Shown: in pieces, positions 1 through 9,091 of the stretch | How the letters are laid out: every line of letters begins with the position of its first letter | Numbering within the stretch: the stretch's first letter is position 1 | DNA from: Gammaproteobacteria bacterium | GTDB lineage: Bacteria > Pseudomonadota > Gammaproteobacteria > Arenicellales > Arenicellaceae | Length of the DNA: 64,000 nt | Direction of reading: 5' to 3' | Assembly (NCBI GenBank): GCA_013002025.1 | Contig: JABDKW010000001.1 | Coordinates: forward strand, 62,001-126,000 | Made by a program: the position numbers and the translations under genes | The notes under the pieces: generated by a model | Told to the model about the DNA's origin: nothing | What the model saw: only the letters and a program-made list of their open reading frames with translations | Databases searched by the model: none

Positions 1-409
1 CATTATCCGTGACGCCGAAGGCGCCACCAAGTTTGTCAAAGTCGAGGTCCAAGGTGCGCATTGTCCAGCCGATGCTATCGCCGTCGCCTACAGCGTGGCC
101 CATTCGCCGCTGGTTAAAACGGCGCTGTTTGCCAGCGACCCCAACTGGGGCCGGATCCTGGCCGCCGTGGGTAAGGCTGACGTGAGTAAGCTGGACGTGG
201 AGCGGGTCGATATCCAGATTAATGGCCAAGCGTTGCTAACCCAGGGGCAACCCAGCCCGGATTACAATGAAGCGCTTGGACAACAGCTGTTCGGTGAGGC
301 GGAAATCGAAATTACTATAAATTTGAATCAAGGAGCTGGCCGCCACCACATTTGGACATCGGATTTGTCACAGGATTACGTCAGCATAAACGCCGATTAT
401 CGCTCGTGA
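1..409 (+). CDS. argJ: Glutamate N-acetyltransferase/ornithine acetyltransferase ArgJ, C-terminal part (5' truncated by window)
   Basis: ArgJ transfers acetyl groups between N-acetylornithine and glutamate in arginine biosynthesis. The reading frame is already open at nucleotide 2, so the gene enters from outside the window and only about the last 135 codons are present. The segment NSPLVKTA-like (here HSPLVKTALFASDPNWGRIL) and the preceding RDAEGATKFVKVEV are hallmarks of the beta chain of ArgJ. The autocleavage Thr lies upstream, outside the window. The stop codon overlaps the GTG start of the next gene (GTGA), which suggests translational coupling to mutT. Confidence 0.93.
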   Translation, partial: IIRDAEGATKFVKVEVQGAHCPADAIAVAYSVAHSPLVKTALFASDPNWGRILAAVGKADVSKLDVERVDIQINGQALLTQGQPSPDYNEALGQQLFGEAEIEITINLNQGAGRHHIWTSDLSQDYVSINADYRS

Positions 410-798
410 AGCGTATTGATGTCGCCGTGGGCTTGTTGCTCGATGATCGCGGCCGGGTGTTAATCGGCCAGCGTACCGTGCAGGACCAATATTTCGCCAA
501 GTGGGAGTTCCCCGGCGGCAAATTCGAAGCCGGTGAGACTGCCATGCAGGCCCTGGATCGGGAACTGCATGAAGAACTGGGTATCCAGAACCTCATCAGT
601 ACACCGTGCATGGAGTTGCAGCACGACTATCCAGACCGTCGGGTACGATTGCATGTAATGCGAGTCAACTCTTATCAGGGAAAGGTGCAGGCCAAGGAGG
701 GGCAGGCCTTACAGTGGTTACCGCTGGCGCAGTTGCAGGAGGTTGATTTGCTGGCTGGAAATCTGCCGATTGTTAATTATCTAATGCGAACAGCCTAG
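406..798 (+). CDS. mutT: MutT-type Nudix hydrolase (8-oxo-dGTP diphosphatase)
   Basis: This enzyme removes oxidised dGTP from the nucleotide pool. A perfect Nudix box G-x5-E-x7-REL-x-EE-x-GI is present around residues 37-59. I chose the GTG at 406, which overlaps the argJ stop as GTGA and gives 130 residues, close to the 129 of E. coli MutT; the longer frame from ATG 352 adds 18 residues lying inside argJ and looks unlikely. In Pseudomonas MutT often carries a C-terminal thiamine-phosphate-synthase-like domain; that domain is absent here. The gene converges with coaE, leaving about 30 nt between stops. Confidence 0.9.
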   Translation: MKRIDVAVGLLLDDRGRVLIGQRTVQDQYFAKWEFPGGKFEAGETAMQALDRELHEELGIQNLISTPCMELQHDYPDRRVRLHVMRVNSYQGKVQAKEGQALQWLPLAQLQEVDLLAGNLPIVNYLMRTA

Positions 799-828
799 CA
801 GCGGGCAACGAGGTTCGTATGGAGTTAG

Positions 829-1443
829 TTACTCGGCCGGGGCTTCCAAGCTAAACAACAGGTACTGCTGATGTAAATTTTCAGCCGCTGCCTGAGCATC
901 CGCAATACTGCCGTCATTGCGGATCACATCATCCGCAAACGCCAACCGTTGCTGGTCGTCTATCTGGCTTTGCATTATGGCCATCACCTGCTCCCGTGTA
1001 AGGTCGCTGCGTTGCATCACGCGCTCAACACGGGTTTGTGTATCGGCGGTCACCACCAGAATTCGTTGCATCAGCGCGCTGAAATCAGTGTCCGCCACCA
1101 ACAGCGGCACCACAACGACGCAATAGGGGTAGGTCACGGCTGCGATTTGCCGTAGGCACGCAGCCCGAATAGCGGGGTGCGTAATGGCGTCTAATTTGCG
1201 TTTATTGTCTGCATCAGAGAATGCCAGAGTGCGCATCACATCGCGGTTTAATGATCCATCCTCCTGCAATATTTGCTCCCCGAACGTCTGCACCATTTGC
1301 GTCAATGCGGGTTGCCCGGGCGCCACGACCTCACGGGCTATCACATCGGTATCAATCACCGGCACTCCGAGGCCAGCAAAGTAATCTGAAACAACGGTTT
1401 TACCACTGCCGATGCCGCCGGTCAGGCCTACCACAAATGGCAT
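829..1443 (-). CDS. coaE: Dephospho-CoA kinase
   Basis: CoaE phosphorylates dephospho-CoA, the last step of coenzyme A synthesis, in the cytoplasm. The P-loop GLTGGIGSGKT lies at residues 7-17, followed by the family segment VIDTDVIAREVV, and the length of 204 residues is standard. The start ATG shares one base with the pilD stop (TAATG overlap), so coaE is the last gene of the pilB-pilC-pilD-coaE run, an arrangement conserved in many gammaproteobacteria. Confidence 0.95.
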   Translation of the reverse strand: MPFVVGLTGGIGSGKTVVSDYFAGLGVPVIDTDVIAREVVAPGQPALTQMVQTFGEQILQEDGSLNRDVMRTLAFSDADNKRKLDAITHPAIRAACLRQIAAVTYPYCVVVVPLLVADTDFSALMQRILVVTADTQTRVERVMQRSDLTREQVMAIMQSQIDDQQRLAFADDVIRNDGSIADAQAAAENLHQQYLLFSLEAPAE

Positions 1444-2309
1444 TACAATCCGGCGGAGCGCAGATACATGGCGTTAATTTCATTGCCCCATAACATGGCG
1501 CACCAGCCGGCCAATGCAATGTAGGGGCCAAAGGGCATGGGCTTCTCGCGATTTAATTTGCCGGTCAGCATCAGGCTAAGCCCTGCGATGCTGCCAAGCA
1601 CCGTGGAAACCAAAATAATCTGCGGAAGTAATTGCCAGCCAAACCAGGCGCCCAGAAAAGCCAGCAACTTAAAGTCGCCATAGCCCATGCCCTCTTTGCC
1701 GGTGGCAATCTTAAAGAGGTGGAATACCAGCCACAAGGACAGGTACCCTGCCATCGCACCGATAATGGCGTCAACGGGCATTGCAAAGACCGGCACCAGG
1801 CTCAGGGCCAGACCCAGCCACACCAAGGGCAGCACAATTTCATCGGGTAGCAACTGATGGTCGAAATCAATAAACGACAATGCCACCAGCGCCCAGGTCA
1901 GAATGATGCCGGCAGCAGCCTGCATACCCCAGCCGAAATGATGCATCACCAATGCACTCAACAGACCGGTCAGTATTTCGACCAGTGGATAGCGCAGGGC
2001 AATGCTTTGTTTACAACTCGCGCATTTGCCCCGCAATAGCAGATACGATATGACTGGAATATTTTGCCAGGCTCTTACCGCTGTACCACAATTTCCGCAG
2101 CGAGATGCCGGCCGCATAATGCCATCTGGTTCAGGCTCCTGATACTCTTTATCGTTCAGCCACTCAAATGACTGTTTGCTCCATTGGTACTTAAGAATCA
2201 AGGGGTAGCGGTACACCACTACATTCAGGAAGCTGCCAATAAGCAGGCCAAAGATGCCAGCCAGCGCAATATGATAGTTCGCCGGCAGCGCGGCGAGGTT
2301 ACTGAACAT
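1443..2309 (-). CDS. pilD: Type IV prepilin peptidase / N-methyltransferase PilD
   Basis: PilD is an inner-membrane aspartic protease that cleaves prepilin leaders after glycine and methylates the new N-terminus. Visible features are the zinc-type cysteine pairs C71-x2-C74 and C96-x2-C99 in the cytoplasmic N-terminal domain, the first catalytic aspartate in FIDFD near residue 148, and the GxGD aspartate in GYGDFK at residue 212. About seven further hydrophobic segments follow. Length 288 is typical. It would process both pilins in this window (8567-9091 and 9866-10441). Confidence 0.95.
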   Translation of the reverse strand: MFSNLAALPANYHIALAGIFGLLIGSFLNVVVYRYPLILKYQWSKQSFEWLNDKEYQEPEPDGIMRPASRCGNCGTAVRAWQNIPVISYLLLRGKCASCKQSIALRYPLVEILTGLLSALVMHHFGWGMQAAAGIILTWALVALSFIDFDHQLLPDEIVLPLVWLGLALSLVPVFAMPVDAIIGAMAGYLSLWLVFHLFKIATGKEGMGYGDFKLLAFLGAWFGWQLLPQIILVSTVLGSIAGLSLMLTGKLNREKPMPFGPYIALAGWCAMLWGNEINAMYLRSAGL

Positions 2310-2327
2310 GGTATTTCTGGCGGTACT

Positions 2328-3548
2328 TTAGAATACAGACGCCATTTTGAAGATTGGCAGATACATGGCCAACACCATGGTACCAATGATGCCGCCCAGT
2401 ACCACAATCATAATGGGTTCGATCAGGCTGCTTAAGGCTTCGACCGCGTCGTCCACTTCGCGTTCGAAAAATTCCGCGACCTTGTCCAACATGACTTCTA
2501 ACTCACCGGACTCTTCACCGCTGGACACCATCTGCAGCATCATATTCGGGAATACTCCGGTTTTAGACATGGAGTGCTCCAAACTGCGGCCGGTACTGAT
2601 GTCATTTTTTACTTCCTCCACCGCCTGTTGATAAACGCGGTTACCGGTCGAAGCACCCACCGTACTCATACCTTCTACCAGAGGCACACCGGAGCCAAAT
2701 ATAATGGAGAGCGTGCGAGCGAATCGTGCTAGTGCTGATTTTCGTACGATTAATCCGAATACCGGTGCCTTGAGCAACAACCGGTCACACGTGTATTTAA
2801 GTTTTTCCGAGCGTTTATACATGGCGAGGAAGCCAGCTATCGAGCCAAACACACCAAATATAACCAGCCACCAGTATTCCTGCATCCAGCGTGACAGGTC
2901 TACAATACCGCGCGTTAAGGCCGGCAGGTCGGCACCAAAGTTCTGAAACAAGGTTTCAAAAGAGGGAATCACAAACAGCAGCAACACCATGCTCACGACG
3001 GCGGTAATTATCAGTACAATCGCCGGGTACATCATGGCTGATTTAACTTTATTTTTAATCGCCTCCAGCTTTTCGTTGTAGGTTGCAACCCGCTCGAGCA
3101 TTAAATCCAATTTACCGGATTCCTCACCGGCTTCCACCAGGCTAGTGAACAGCCGATTGAAATAGAGGGGATATTTGCTCAGCGCCACACTAAGCGTGGT
3201 GCCAGACTCGACATCCCGGCTCAGATCAACCATTAGCTTTTCCATCGAGGCGCTTTCGTGCCCCTTACCAATGGCGCGCAGGGTCTGCGCAATCGGTATG
3301 CCGGCACCAATCATGGTGGCCATCTGCCTTGAAGCAAAACTGATGTCGACCGTTTTGATCGGCTTGGCACCCGAGAAAAGGGGTTTTGGTTTGCGCTTAA
3401 TCTTGGTAACCCGCAGGCCACGTTGGCGCAGCAATGCCCGCGCCTGGGACAGAGTAGGGGCTTCAATTTCGCCACCCGTAGAGGCGCGTTTCTGATTTAC
3501 CCCTTCCCAAACAAAGGAAGAAACTTTTTGTTGTTTTTTACGTGCCAT
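2328..3548 (-). CDS. pilC: Type IV pilus inner-membrane platform protein PilC
   Basis: PilC is the polytopic platform protein that couples the PilB and PilT motors to pilin insertion and removal. Its 406 residues contain two copies of the T2SSF fold (about residues 70-195 and 275-400), each carrying the family signature with LVEAGEESGKL in the first copy and MVSSGEESGELEVM in the second, plus three strong membrane segments. A GAGG-like ribosome site (GAGG, 8 nt before ATG) supports the start. It lies 18 nt upstream of pilD and 64 nt downstream of pilB. Confidence 0.96.
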   Translation of the reverse strand: MARKKQQKVSSFVWEGVNQKRASTGGEIEAPTLSQARALLRQRGLRVTKIKRKPKPLFSGAKPIKTVDISFASRQMATMIGAGIPIAQTLRAIGKGHESASMEKLMVDLSRDVESGTTLSVALSKYPLYFNRLFTSLVEAGEESGKLDLMLERVATYNEKLEAIKNKVKSAMMYPAIVLIITAVVSMVLLLFVIPSFETLFQNFGADLPALTRGIVDLSRWMQEYWWLVIFGVFGSIAGFLAMYKRSEKLKYTCDRLLLKAPVFGLIVRKSALARFARTLSIIFGSGVPLVEGMSTVGASTGNRVYQQAVEEVKNDISTGRSLEHSMSKTGVFPNMMLQMVSSGEESGELEVMLDKVAEFFEREVDDAVEALSSLIEPIMIVVLGGIIGTMVLAMYLPIFKMASVF

Positions 3549-3612
3549 GATACAGCCTCGGTCAGTAATGCAACTGGGTTACCTGATTCAAATTTACTCT
3601 TGAAAAATAATC

Positions 3613-5316
3613 CTACACGTTGGTAACGCGCTCAATTTCCTCAAGAGAGGTTATGCCTTCTTTCACTTTGATTAAGCCTGACTGACGCAGGTCCAGCGTG
3701 CCTTCGCGTGCAGCCGCCAGTTCTATGTCCTGCTCGGTACAGCCTTCCATAATCAAGGTTTTTATCTGTTCGCTTAAAGGCATAACCTGAAATACACCGG
3801 CCCGGCCGCGATAGCCCTCAGTGCAACTACCACAGCCCTCCAGATTTGGTTGAAATATTTCCAAGCCCTTCAGGTCTGCCTCTGCGAAGCCGGCTTCCAA
3901 AAGAATATTCTTAGGTAATTCAGACGGCTTCTTGCAGTTTAAACATAATTTTCGTACCAGCCGTTGCGCGATGATTAAATGCACCGCCGATGCAACATTA
4001 AATGCCGGCACACCCATGTTCATCAGGCGGGTGAGAGTCGATGGCGCGTCATTGGTGTGCAGAGTTGACAGCACCATGTGACCTGTTTGTGAGGCCTTGA
4101 TGGCGATTTCTGCGGTTTCCAAATCACGAATCTCCCCCAGCATTATGATGTCTGGGTCCTGACGTAAAAATGCGCGTAGCGCGTCGGCAAAATCCAGATG
4201 CGCCTTTTCGTTGATATTAACCTGGGTAATACCCGGCAGCAGGATCTCAACCGGGTCCTCGACGGTCGAAATATTTTTGGTTGGTTCATTCAGCATGCTG
4301 AGCGCGGAATACAGTGTAACCGTTTTACCACTACCGGTCGGGCCGGTAATCAGGACCATGCCGTAGGGCCGCGAAATTACTTTTTGGTACAACGCCAGTT
4401 GGTCCTTAGTGAAGCCCAAAACATTTAAATTCAGATTGGCTGCGCTGGAGTCAAGAATACGCATTACCACTTTCTCGCCATACAGCGTGGGCAGCGTATT
4501 AACACGAAAATCAAATGCTTTGGTGCGCGACACCCGCAGCTTTACCCGGCCATCCTGAGGCACGCGCCGCTCGGCGATATCCAGCTTGGAAATAATTTTT
4601 ATTCGGGCAATGATGCGCGAGGCGAAACTAACCGGTTGCGTGGTTATTTTGTGCAGAATGCCATCGATCCGAAAGCGGATACGCAATTCTTTCTCAAAGG
4701 GCTCAATATGAATATCAGACGCGCCGCGGTTGATGGCGTCGACCAGAATTTTATTTACATACTTAACAATCGGCGCATCATTAGGGTCAAAGTCAACATC
4801 GTCGTTGTCCTGGTTATCATCCCCGTCGGCGATGTCCAGTTCAACTTCGCCCTCGCCGAGAAATTCTTCAAGTGAACTGCCGGCATCGCCCTCGACCGCA
4901 TCGCTGATCAGTTTTTCCAATGCGTTGAATTCAACCTGGATCGGAATAATCTCCAAGCCGGTATAGAACATGATTTCGTCGAGAGCGCCCTTATCCGTGG
5001 GGTCGACCATGGCCACAAACAGGTTTTTGCCGTGTTTGTATATCGGAATTGCGAAATGCCGCTCCACCAATTTAAAGTCAATCAGGTCGCGCGGTAGATT
5101 TTCCTTGTTTAGCACGCCCAAATCGAAAAATGGCATGCCAAAACGGTGCGATAACTCCTTGCACATCACCTGATTGCTAATCAGCCCCCGCCCGACGACC
5201 GCTTTGATGATTTCCTTGGGTTTGCGCTCCGTGGCGACAATCTCCAGCAAGCGGTCTTTCTCGACCATTTCAAAGCTGGCGAGGGTTTGTGCGATGGGGG
5301 GGAGAGATTGATTCAT
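3613..5316 (-). CDS. pilB: Type IV pilus extension ATPase PilB
   Basis: PilB is the cytoplasmic hexameric ATPase that powers pilus extension. Seen in order: an N-terminal MshEN-type domain (about 1-140), an acidic spacer rich in Asp (about 145-180), Walker A GPTGSGKT at 325-332, the Asp box around 351-358, Walker B IIMLGEIRD at 390-398, the His box LSTLHTNDA, and a C-terminal four-cysteine zinc motif built from CLNC and CGSC. Length 567 is normal. GAAGG stands 8 nt before the ATG. First gene of the pilB-C-D-coaE run. Confidence 0.97.
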   Translation of the reverse strand: MNQSLPPIAQTLASFEMVEKDRLLEIVATERKPKEIIKAVVGRGLISNQVMCKELSHRFGMPFFDLGVLNKENLPRDLIDFKLVERHFAIPIYKHGKNLFVAMVDPTDKGALDEIMFYTGLEIIPIQVEFNALEKLISDAVEGDAGSSLEEFLGEGEVELDIADGDDNQDNDDVDFDPNDAPIVKYVNKILVDAINRGASDIHIEPFEKELRIRFRIDGILHKITTQPVSFASRIIARIKIISKLDIAERRVPQDGRVKLRVSRTKAFDFRVNTLPTLYGEKVVMRILDSSAANLNLNVLGFTKDQLALYQKVISRPYGMVLITGPTGSGKTVTLYSALSMLNEPTKNISTVEDPVEILLPGITQVNINEKAHLDFADALRAFLRQDPDIIMLGEIRDLETAEIAIKASQTGHMVLSTLHTNDAPSTLTRLMNMGVPAFNVASAVHLIIAQRLVRKLCLNCKKPSELPKNILLEAGFAEADLKGLEIFQPNLEGCGSCTEGYRGRAGVFQVMPLSEQIKTLIMEGCTEQDIELAAAREGTLDLRQSGLIKVKEGITSLEEIERVTNV

Positions 5317-5613
5317 TCTAACCTTCAGACATAACGTTCTTCATTAGAGCTTTGAGAAAGCGCATTCTCTCAAGCCCAGAATACGCAACATTATACTCTG
5401 CGAAACAGCCGCGTCGAATTTTGTCACACTATTTTTCGAGATATTGTAAGGCGTTATGTGCAGGTTCTTGATGATTTACATCAATATTGTTTTCTTTGCT
5501 GAATCGTTTTGCCGATGTTCATTGTATTACCCTTTGAGGATGCTTGGCACCCCGCGCTTTAAGCGTTTGCGCGCCATCCAACCCCTCGTATGGCGATCAA
5601 CACCTCGGGATGT
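5317..5613. other. Intergenic region upstream of pilB and downstream of the glycosyltransferase gene
   Basis: About 300 AT-rich bases with no convincing reading frame. It must carry the promoter of the pilB run, but I see no clear -35/-10 pair. A TTGAT...ATCAA pair is present near 5469-5485 but with a 7-nt spacer, which does not fit an FNR/ANR box. Confidence 0.5.
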
Positions 5614-6984
5614 TCAATAGGCGTTCTTAGTCGATAGCACGACCAGCACGGTTTTAGCCAGAATTCGAAAATCCAGCATTAGCGACCATGAGCGAATGTA
5701 TTCAAGATCCAGTAGGGTGCGCATGCCCATCTCTTTGAGACTCGGGGTGGCACCGCGAAAACCACTGACTTGTGCAAGACCCGTGATGCCGGGTTTCATG
5801 CGATGACGCAACATATAGCCATTTATGACCCGTCTTTGTTCCTCGTTATGCTCACTCGCATGGGGTCGCGGCCCAACCAATGACATATCTCCAAGTACAA
5901 CATTGATTAGTTGCGGCAATTCATCAATTGAAAAACGACGCAACCATTTCCCGACTCGTGTGACACGTGGGTCATTCTCTTGCGCCTGTTTAAATTCGGC
6001 CGCTCCGCTGGCAAATGTCATGGTGCGAAACTTCCACATTCTGAATTCTTTTCCGGCTGCTCCATAACGCTTCTGCCCAAAGAACACTGGCCCCTTAGAG
6101 TCCAGTTTTATCGCCGCCGCGATGACGAGAAATAATGGTAGTGACACAATTAAAAGCGGCCAGGCAATGACTTTGTCCTCAAGTAACTTGATGATGTGTT
6201 TACGACGTTGTTGGTAGGCTAAATCCGACCCAATCGTCGGTATGCCCTGCACATATTCAATCTGTACCTTGCCATGAACGCTGGTCGGCAGTTCCGGTAC
6301 AAATACCAGGCTCACCGCGGTGTTGGCGAAATGCTCAAATATTTCAAGCTCCGGTATGCGCGAATAAATATCGTGTGTGACCCAGACTTCCGACACGATG
6401 GTTTTCTTGCCGCCCAGATCGCGCAGAGATTCGATCAGTTTAATTGAATCTTCTAACACGCCAGAGCCGGTAGTTTCCGGGGCGCCCTCGTTCAGGTTGA
6501 ACACTCCGCATACTTTAATCCTTGAACCCGCTGTCTTGGCACTGTGTACGATGCCTTCGGCTGTGGCATTGCCTCCCAATAAAATAATGTTTTTGGTGGT
6601 TACGGCGGTGCGATCCAGGCGCCGTAGAGCGAACCTGTAGCCTATTGCCAGTACCAGCGTGATTACAACCATCAGCACGAACCAGATGCGTGAGTAGAGT
6701 TCGGCTGTTTTGGTTAGGTATAAAAACGTCATCGCCAATATTGCGGCCAACAAAACCGATTGAATGGTCTTTATCCATAGCTCGTCCAGCGCGGTATCCA
6801 GGGCGTTTTCATACACGCCGACAGAGGTCAGGCAGACATAAACAAACAGCGCAAAAAAGAGCAGCGGGAACAGATAGATTTCACCCATGATTATGGAATC
6901 GAAGCGAATATAGTGCGCCACAGCCCCGGCCAGAATGACACACAGCAGGTCCAATAAACGATGGGAGATATAGTGCGATTTCAC
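5614..6984 (-). CDS. Polyprenyl-phosphate sugar-1-phosphate transferase (WcaJ/PglC-like initiating glycosyltransferase)
   Basis: Enzymes of this family load the first sugar-phosphate onto undecaprenyl phosphate to start a surface glycan. The N-terminal half has four membrane segments (within residues 8-110) and a Rossmann-like region starting IILLGGNATAEG; the C-terminal 200 residues are the bacterial sugar transferase domain, with KLDSKGPVFFGQKR, KFRTM, RVTRVGKWLRRFSIDELPQ and DMSLVGPRP. Length 456 fits long WcaJ-type members. The start is GTG, overlapping the stop of the upstream ligase gene by 4 nt (GTGA), so the two are co-translated. The sugar substrate cannot be told from sequence. Confidence 0.9.
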   Translation of the reverse strand: MKSHYISHRLLDLLCVILAGAVAHYIRFDSIIMGEIYLFPLLFFALFVYVCLTSVGVYENALDTALDELWIKTIQSVLLAAILAMTFLYLTKTAELYSRIWFVLMVVITLVLAIGYRFALRRLDRTAVTTKNIILLGGNATAEGIVHSAKTAGSRIKVCGVFNLNEGAPETTGSGVLEDSIKLIESLRDLGGKKTIVSEVWVTHDIYSRIPELEIFEHFANTAVSLVFVPELPTSVHGKVQIEYVQGIPTIGSDLAYQQRRKHIIKLLEDKVIAWPLLIVSLPLFLVIAAAIKLDSKGPVFFGQKRYGAAGKEFRMWKFRTMTFASGAAEFKQAQENDPRVTRVGKWLRRFSIDELPQLINVVLGDMSLVGPRPHASEHNEEQRRVINGYMLRHRMKPGITGLAQVSGFRGATPSLKEMGMRTLLDLEYIRSWSLMLDFRILAKTVLVVLSTKNAY

Positions 6985-8234
6985 GGTAATGAATTATTTT
7001 GAGTGTGTTGGTTTGGCGCAGAGACTGTTTTATACGACAGCGCTATAATTATGGCCAGAAACACGGCCAGATGATGCATGGGCAAGCGATAGAATAAAAG
7101 GCCATCGATCATGCTAAAAAACAAATAGGCTGCAATCGCGCACAACAACATTTTGCTATGCCCGTCCAATACTGGCCCAGCGCTCAATTGCCGCCATACT
7201 CGACGCGCAAGTTCAGCCAGGCATGCCAAGATGATCAGGGAGCCTACCCAGCCAAATTCGATCAGCAGTTGCGGTCCAATGCCATGCGGCTGCCTTGCGA
7301 ATTTGGTATCAACGCCGATTTGTTTCAACCCCCCGGGGCCAAACCCGAATGCAGGGCGTGTGGCCGAGGCTTCCCAGATCAGCGACCAGATACGCAAGCG
7401 GCCAGTAGAAACGCTATTCAGCCCCGCCGCCGGATTGCTGCGTTCAATCATTGATTGCGTAACGCTCTGCGCGGGCGACAGGGACACTATCATCAGCAAC
7501 ACTCCCATCAGTAACAACGTGCCCGAGACACCCAGAATAAAACCGCGAATGCCTGATCGTACCCAACCGAATAATCCGATAAACAGCAGGATACTCAGGC
7601 TGGCTGCTCTGCCACCGGTTATGACAATAGAACCGATACAAAAAATAAGTAACAGCCATAAGACCCAATTTTTGTCACGCCCATCAACGATAAGCAAGCT
7701 AACCAGCATAGCGGCCAAAAAACCATGGTAATTGAAATGCCTGATATGCCAGTAATAGGTGACCGGGGCATGTACCATCTTGGAGCCCTCAAAGCTAGGC
7801 TGCACGTGTTTCAGATACTCATACAGGGTGAAGGGCGCAAACAATATGAAGGCAAATAGCATGCCGCAATAAACATATACGCGGTACCTGACCAATTCAT
7901 CGCCACAGGCGAGGTAAATGGCGATGCCAAACAGCGCCGCATCGCGATAACGGTTGGCTTCAAATAACGCGTATCCGGGGTTGGGAGCAAGCAACGATGC
8001 AACAATAATGACCGCAGCCAACAGCAGGCCAATAGTAAGCCACGCCCAATCGATGCGAAAATCACTCCTGCCACGCCACACCGCCAGACATAAAATCAGG
8101 GTATACAAAATTAGCAGGTCAAGATTCATGCTGATCTGCAACACCAGCAATATGAAAATCAAAGCGCTGGCGCAAAAATAGAGTAATCCCTGTGGTTCTA
8201 ATCGAGTCATCAATCGAGGTTTTTTAAAGTTCAT
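6981..8234 (-). CDS. Wzy_C/O-antigen ligase family membrane protein, possible pilin O-oligosaccharyltransferase
   Basis: A 417-residue protein with about ten to twelve hydrophobic helices. The region GFGPGGL followed by QPHGIGPQLLIEFGWVG at about residues 300-335 is the large periplasmic-loop signature of the WaaL/Wzy/PglL superfamily, whose members move lipid-linked glycans to lipid A, to other glycans, or to pilin. Position directly downstream of pilA on the same strand recalls tfpO/pilO and pglL genes, which glycosylate pilin in Pseudomonas and Acinetobacter. A terminator separates it from pilA, so it is probably transcribed separately. Lipopolysaccharide ligase or polymerase activity remains an alternative. 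Confidence 0.8.
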   Translation of the reverse strand: MNFKKPRLMTRLEPQGLLYFCASALIFILLVLQISMNLDLLILYTLILCLAVWRGRSDFRIDWAWLTIGLLLAAVIIVASLLAPNPGYALFEANRYRDAALFGIAIYLACGDELVRYRVYVYCGMLFAFILFAPFTLYEYLKHVQPSFEGSKMVHAPVTYYWHIRHFNYHGFLAAMLVSLLIVDGRDKNWVLWLLLIFCIGSIVITGGRAASLSILLFIGLFGWVRSGIRGFILGVSGTLLLMGVLLMIVSLSPAQSVTQSMIERSNPAAGLNSVSTGRLRIWSLIWEASATRPAFGFGPGGLKQIGVDTKFARQPHGIGPQLLIEFGWVGSLIILACLAELARRVWRQLSAGPVLDGHSKMLLCAIAAYLFFSMIDGLLFYRLPMHHLAVFLAIIIALSYKTVSAPNQHTQNNSLP

Positions 8235-8504
8235 TGCACCGGCTTTGCTTAACCTGGTAATCCCAGTAGTGCGGCAGATCGGCAGGCAAGTTCTGGATTG
8301 GCTCCCAGACCCGGCTGTTAATTATCAGCCGCGGCTGGATGATCAGGCGCCGGTCGGTGCATTGTTGGTCGAATTATATGTCGAACTGCAACCGGAATGT
8401 TGCGGTACCAAAGGTCGTGAGCAATTGGTTGACAGCATCAGCGCGCTCGTCCCCAACTCGCTGCGGATATGTGGAGGCCTCAGCAACAATAAATAAGTAA
8501 GCAC
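8235..8504. other. Gene-poor gap between pilA terminator and ligase gene
   Basis: About 270 nt. A plus-strand open frame of 83 codons (8245-8496, TTG start) lies here, but it has no ribosome site, no recognisable motif and ends against the terminator, so I do not call it a gene. The region must contain the promoter for the ligase/glycosyltransferase pair on the minus strand; none is obvious. Confidence 0.5.
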
Positions 8505-8530
8505 AAAAAAGGCCCCTTGCGGGGCCTTTT
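8505..8530 (-). terminator. Intrinsic terminator of pilA
   Basis: A perfect 10-bp stem (AAAAGGCCCC / GGGGCCTTTT) with loop TTGC, 36 nt after the pilA stop. Read on the minus strand it is followed by a run of six T residues in total. The stem itself supplies T residues on the plus strand too, so it may work both ways. Confidence 0.9.
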
Positions 8531-8566
8531 CCGTTAGCGTTAGCTAAATTAAGCGATCTCAGTCTC

Positions 8567-9091
8567 TTAGGTGCTACCAGAGGCTGCGCCACCGCGGCAA
8601 GAACCGGGCAGAAAACGCGCATCGATAGGATCAGTTGCGTCGCCGTCACAAATCCACTCATAAATTTGCTGCGGAGCTCCAGATGAAACCATTGCCACGC
8701 CAGCGCTGGAATAAGGCGTAAGAACGATTTTGTTTCCGTCAATATTGTCAGGGTCGATATTCTGAGCAGTCACCGTGATCGCGCCATCAGCGTCAGTTTC
8801 AACCGAAGTAACATATTTGGTTACGCCGTTGGGGTTTTCAGCGGCCAATGATTCGCAGCCCCAGTTGTTAGCAGCAACATCCGTTGAACCGCCGGCCATA
8901 TAGACTTCACTGACGGTTGTGCGGCAAGCTGAAGCAGCCAGAATAACTTCTGACACCTTGGCGCGTTTCGTGTAATCGCTGTAAGCAGGCAATGCAACGG
9001 CAGCAAGAACGCCGATGATGGCTACAACGATCATTAATTCAATCAGAGTAAAACCCTGAGCCTTATTAGGCGTACGTTGAATGTTTTTCAT
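8567..9091 (-). CDS. pilA: Major type IV pilin PilA
   Basis: The structural subunit of the pilus. The start is ATG 9091, supported by AGGAAAT about 8 nt upstream; a longer frame to 9151 adds an unlikely hydrophobic extension. Leader of 13 residues ending in Gly, then [20 protein letters not shown] with Glu5 of the mature protein, the classical type IVa start cleaved by PilD. The mature part has Cys pairs: one in SACRTT/WGCES and a C-terminal pair WIC...GSC forming the D-loop, followed by a short tail ending in ASGST. Ser/Thr after the last Cys recalls pilins glycosylated at the C-terminus. Confidence 0.96.
   Translation of the reverse strand: MKNIQRTPNKAQGFTLIELMIVVAIIGVLAAVALPAYSDYTKRAKVSEVILAASACRTTVSEVYMAGGSTDVAANNWGCESLAAENPNGVTKYVTSVETDADGAITVTAQNIDPDNIDGNKIVLTPYSSAGVAMVSSGAPQQIYEWICDGDATDPIDARFLPGSCRGGAASGST

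Noticed and set aside
5469-5485. Possible FNR/ANR box (TTGAT...ATCAA) upstream of pilB
   Set aside because: The spacer is 7 nt instead of 4, so it does not match the known site.
8245-8496. 83-codon plus-strand frame between the ligase gene and pilA
   Set aside because: TTG start, no ribosome site, no motif, ends in the terminator stem region; better explained as spacer.
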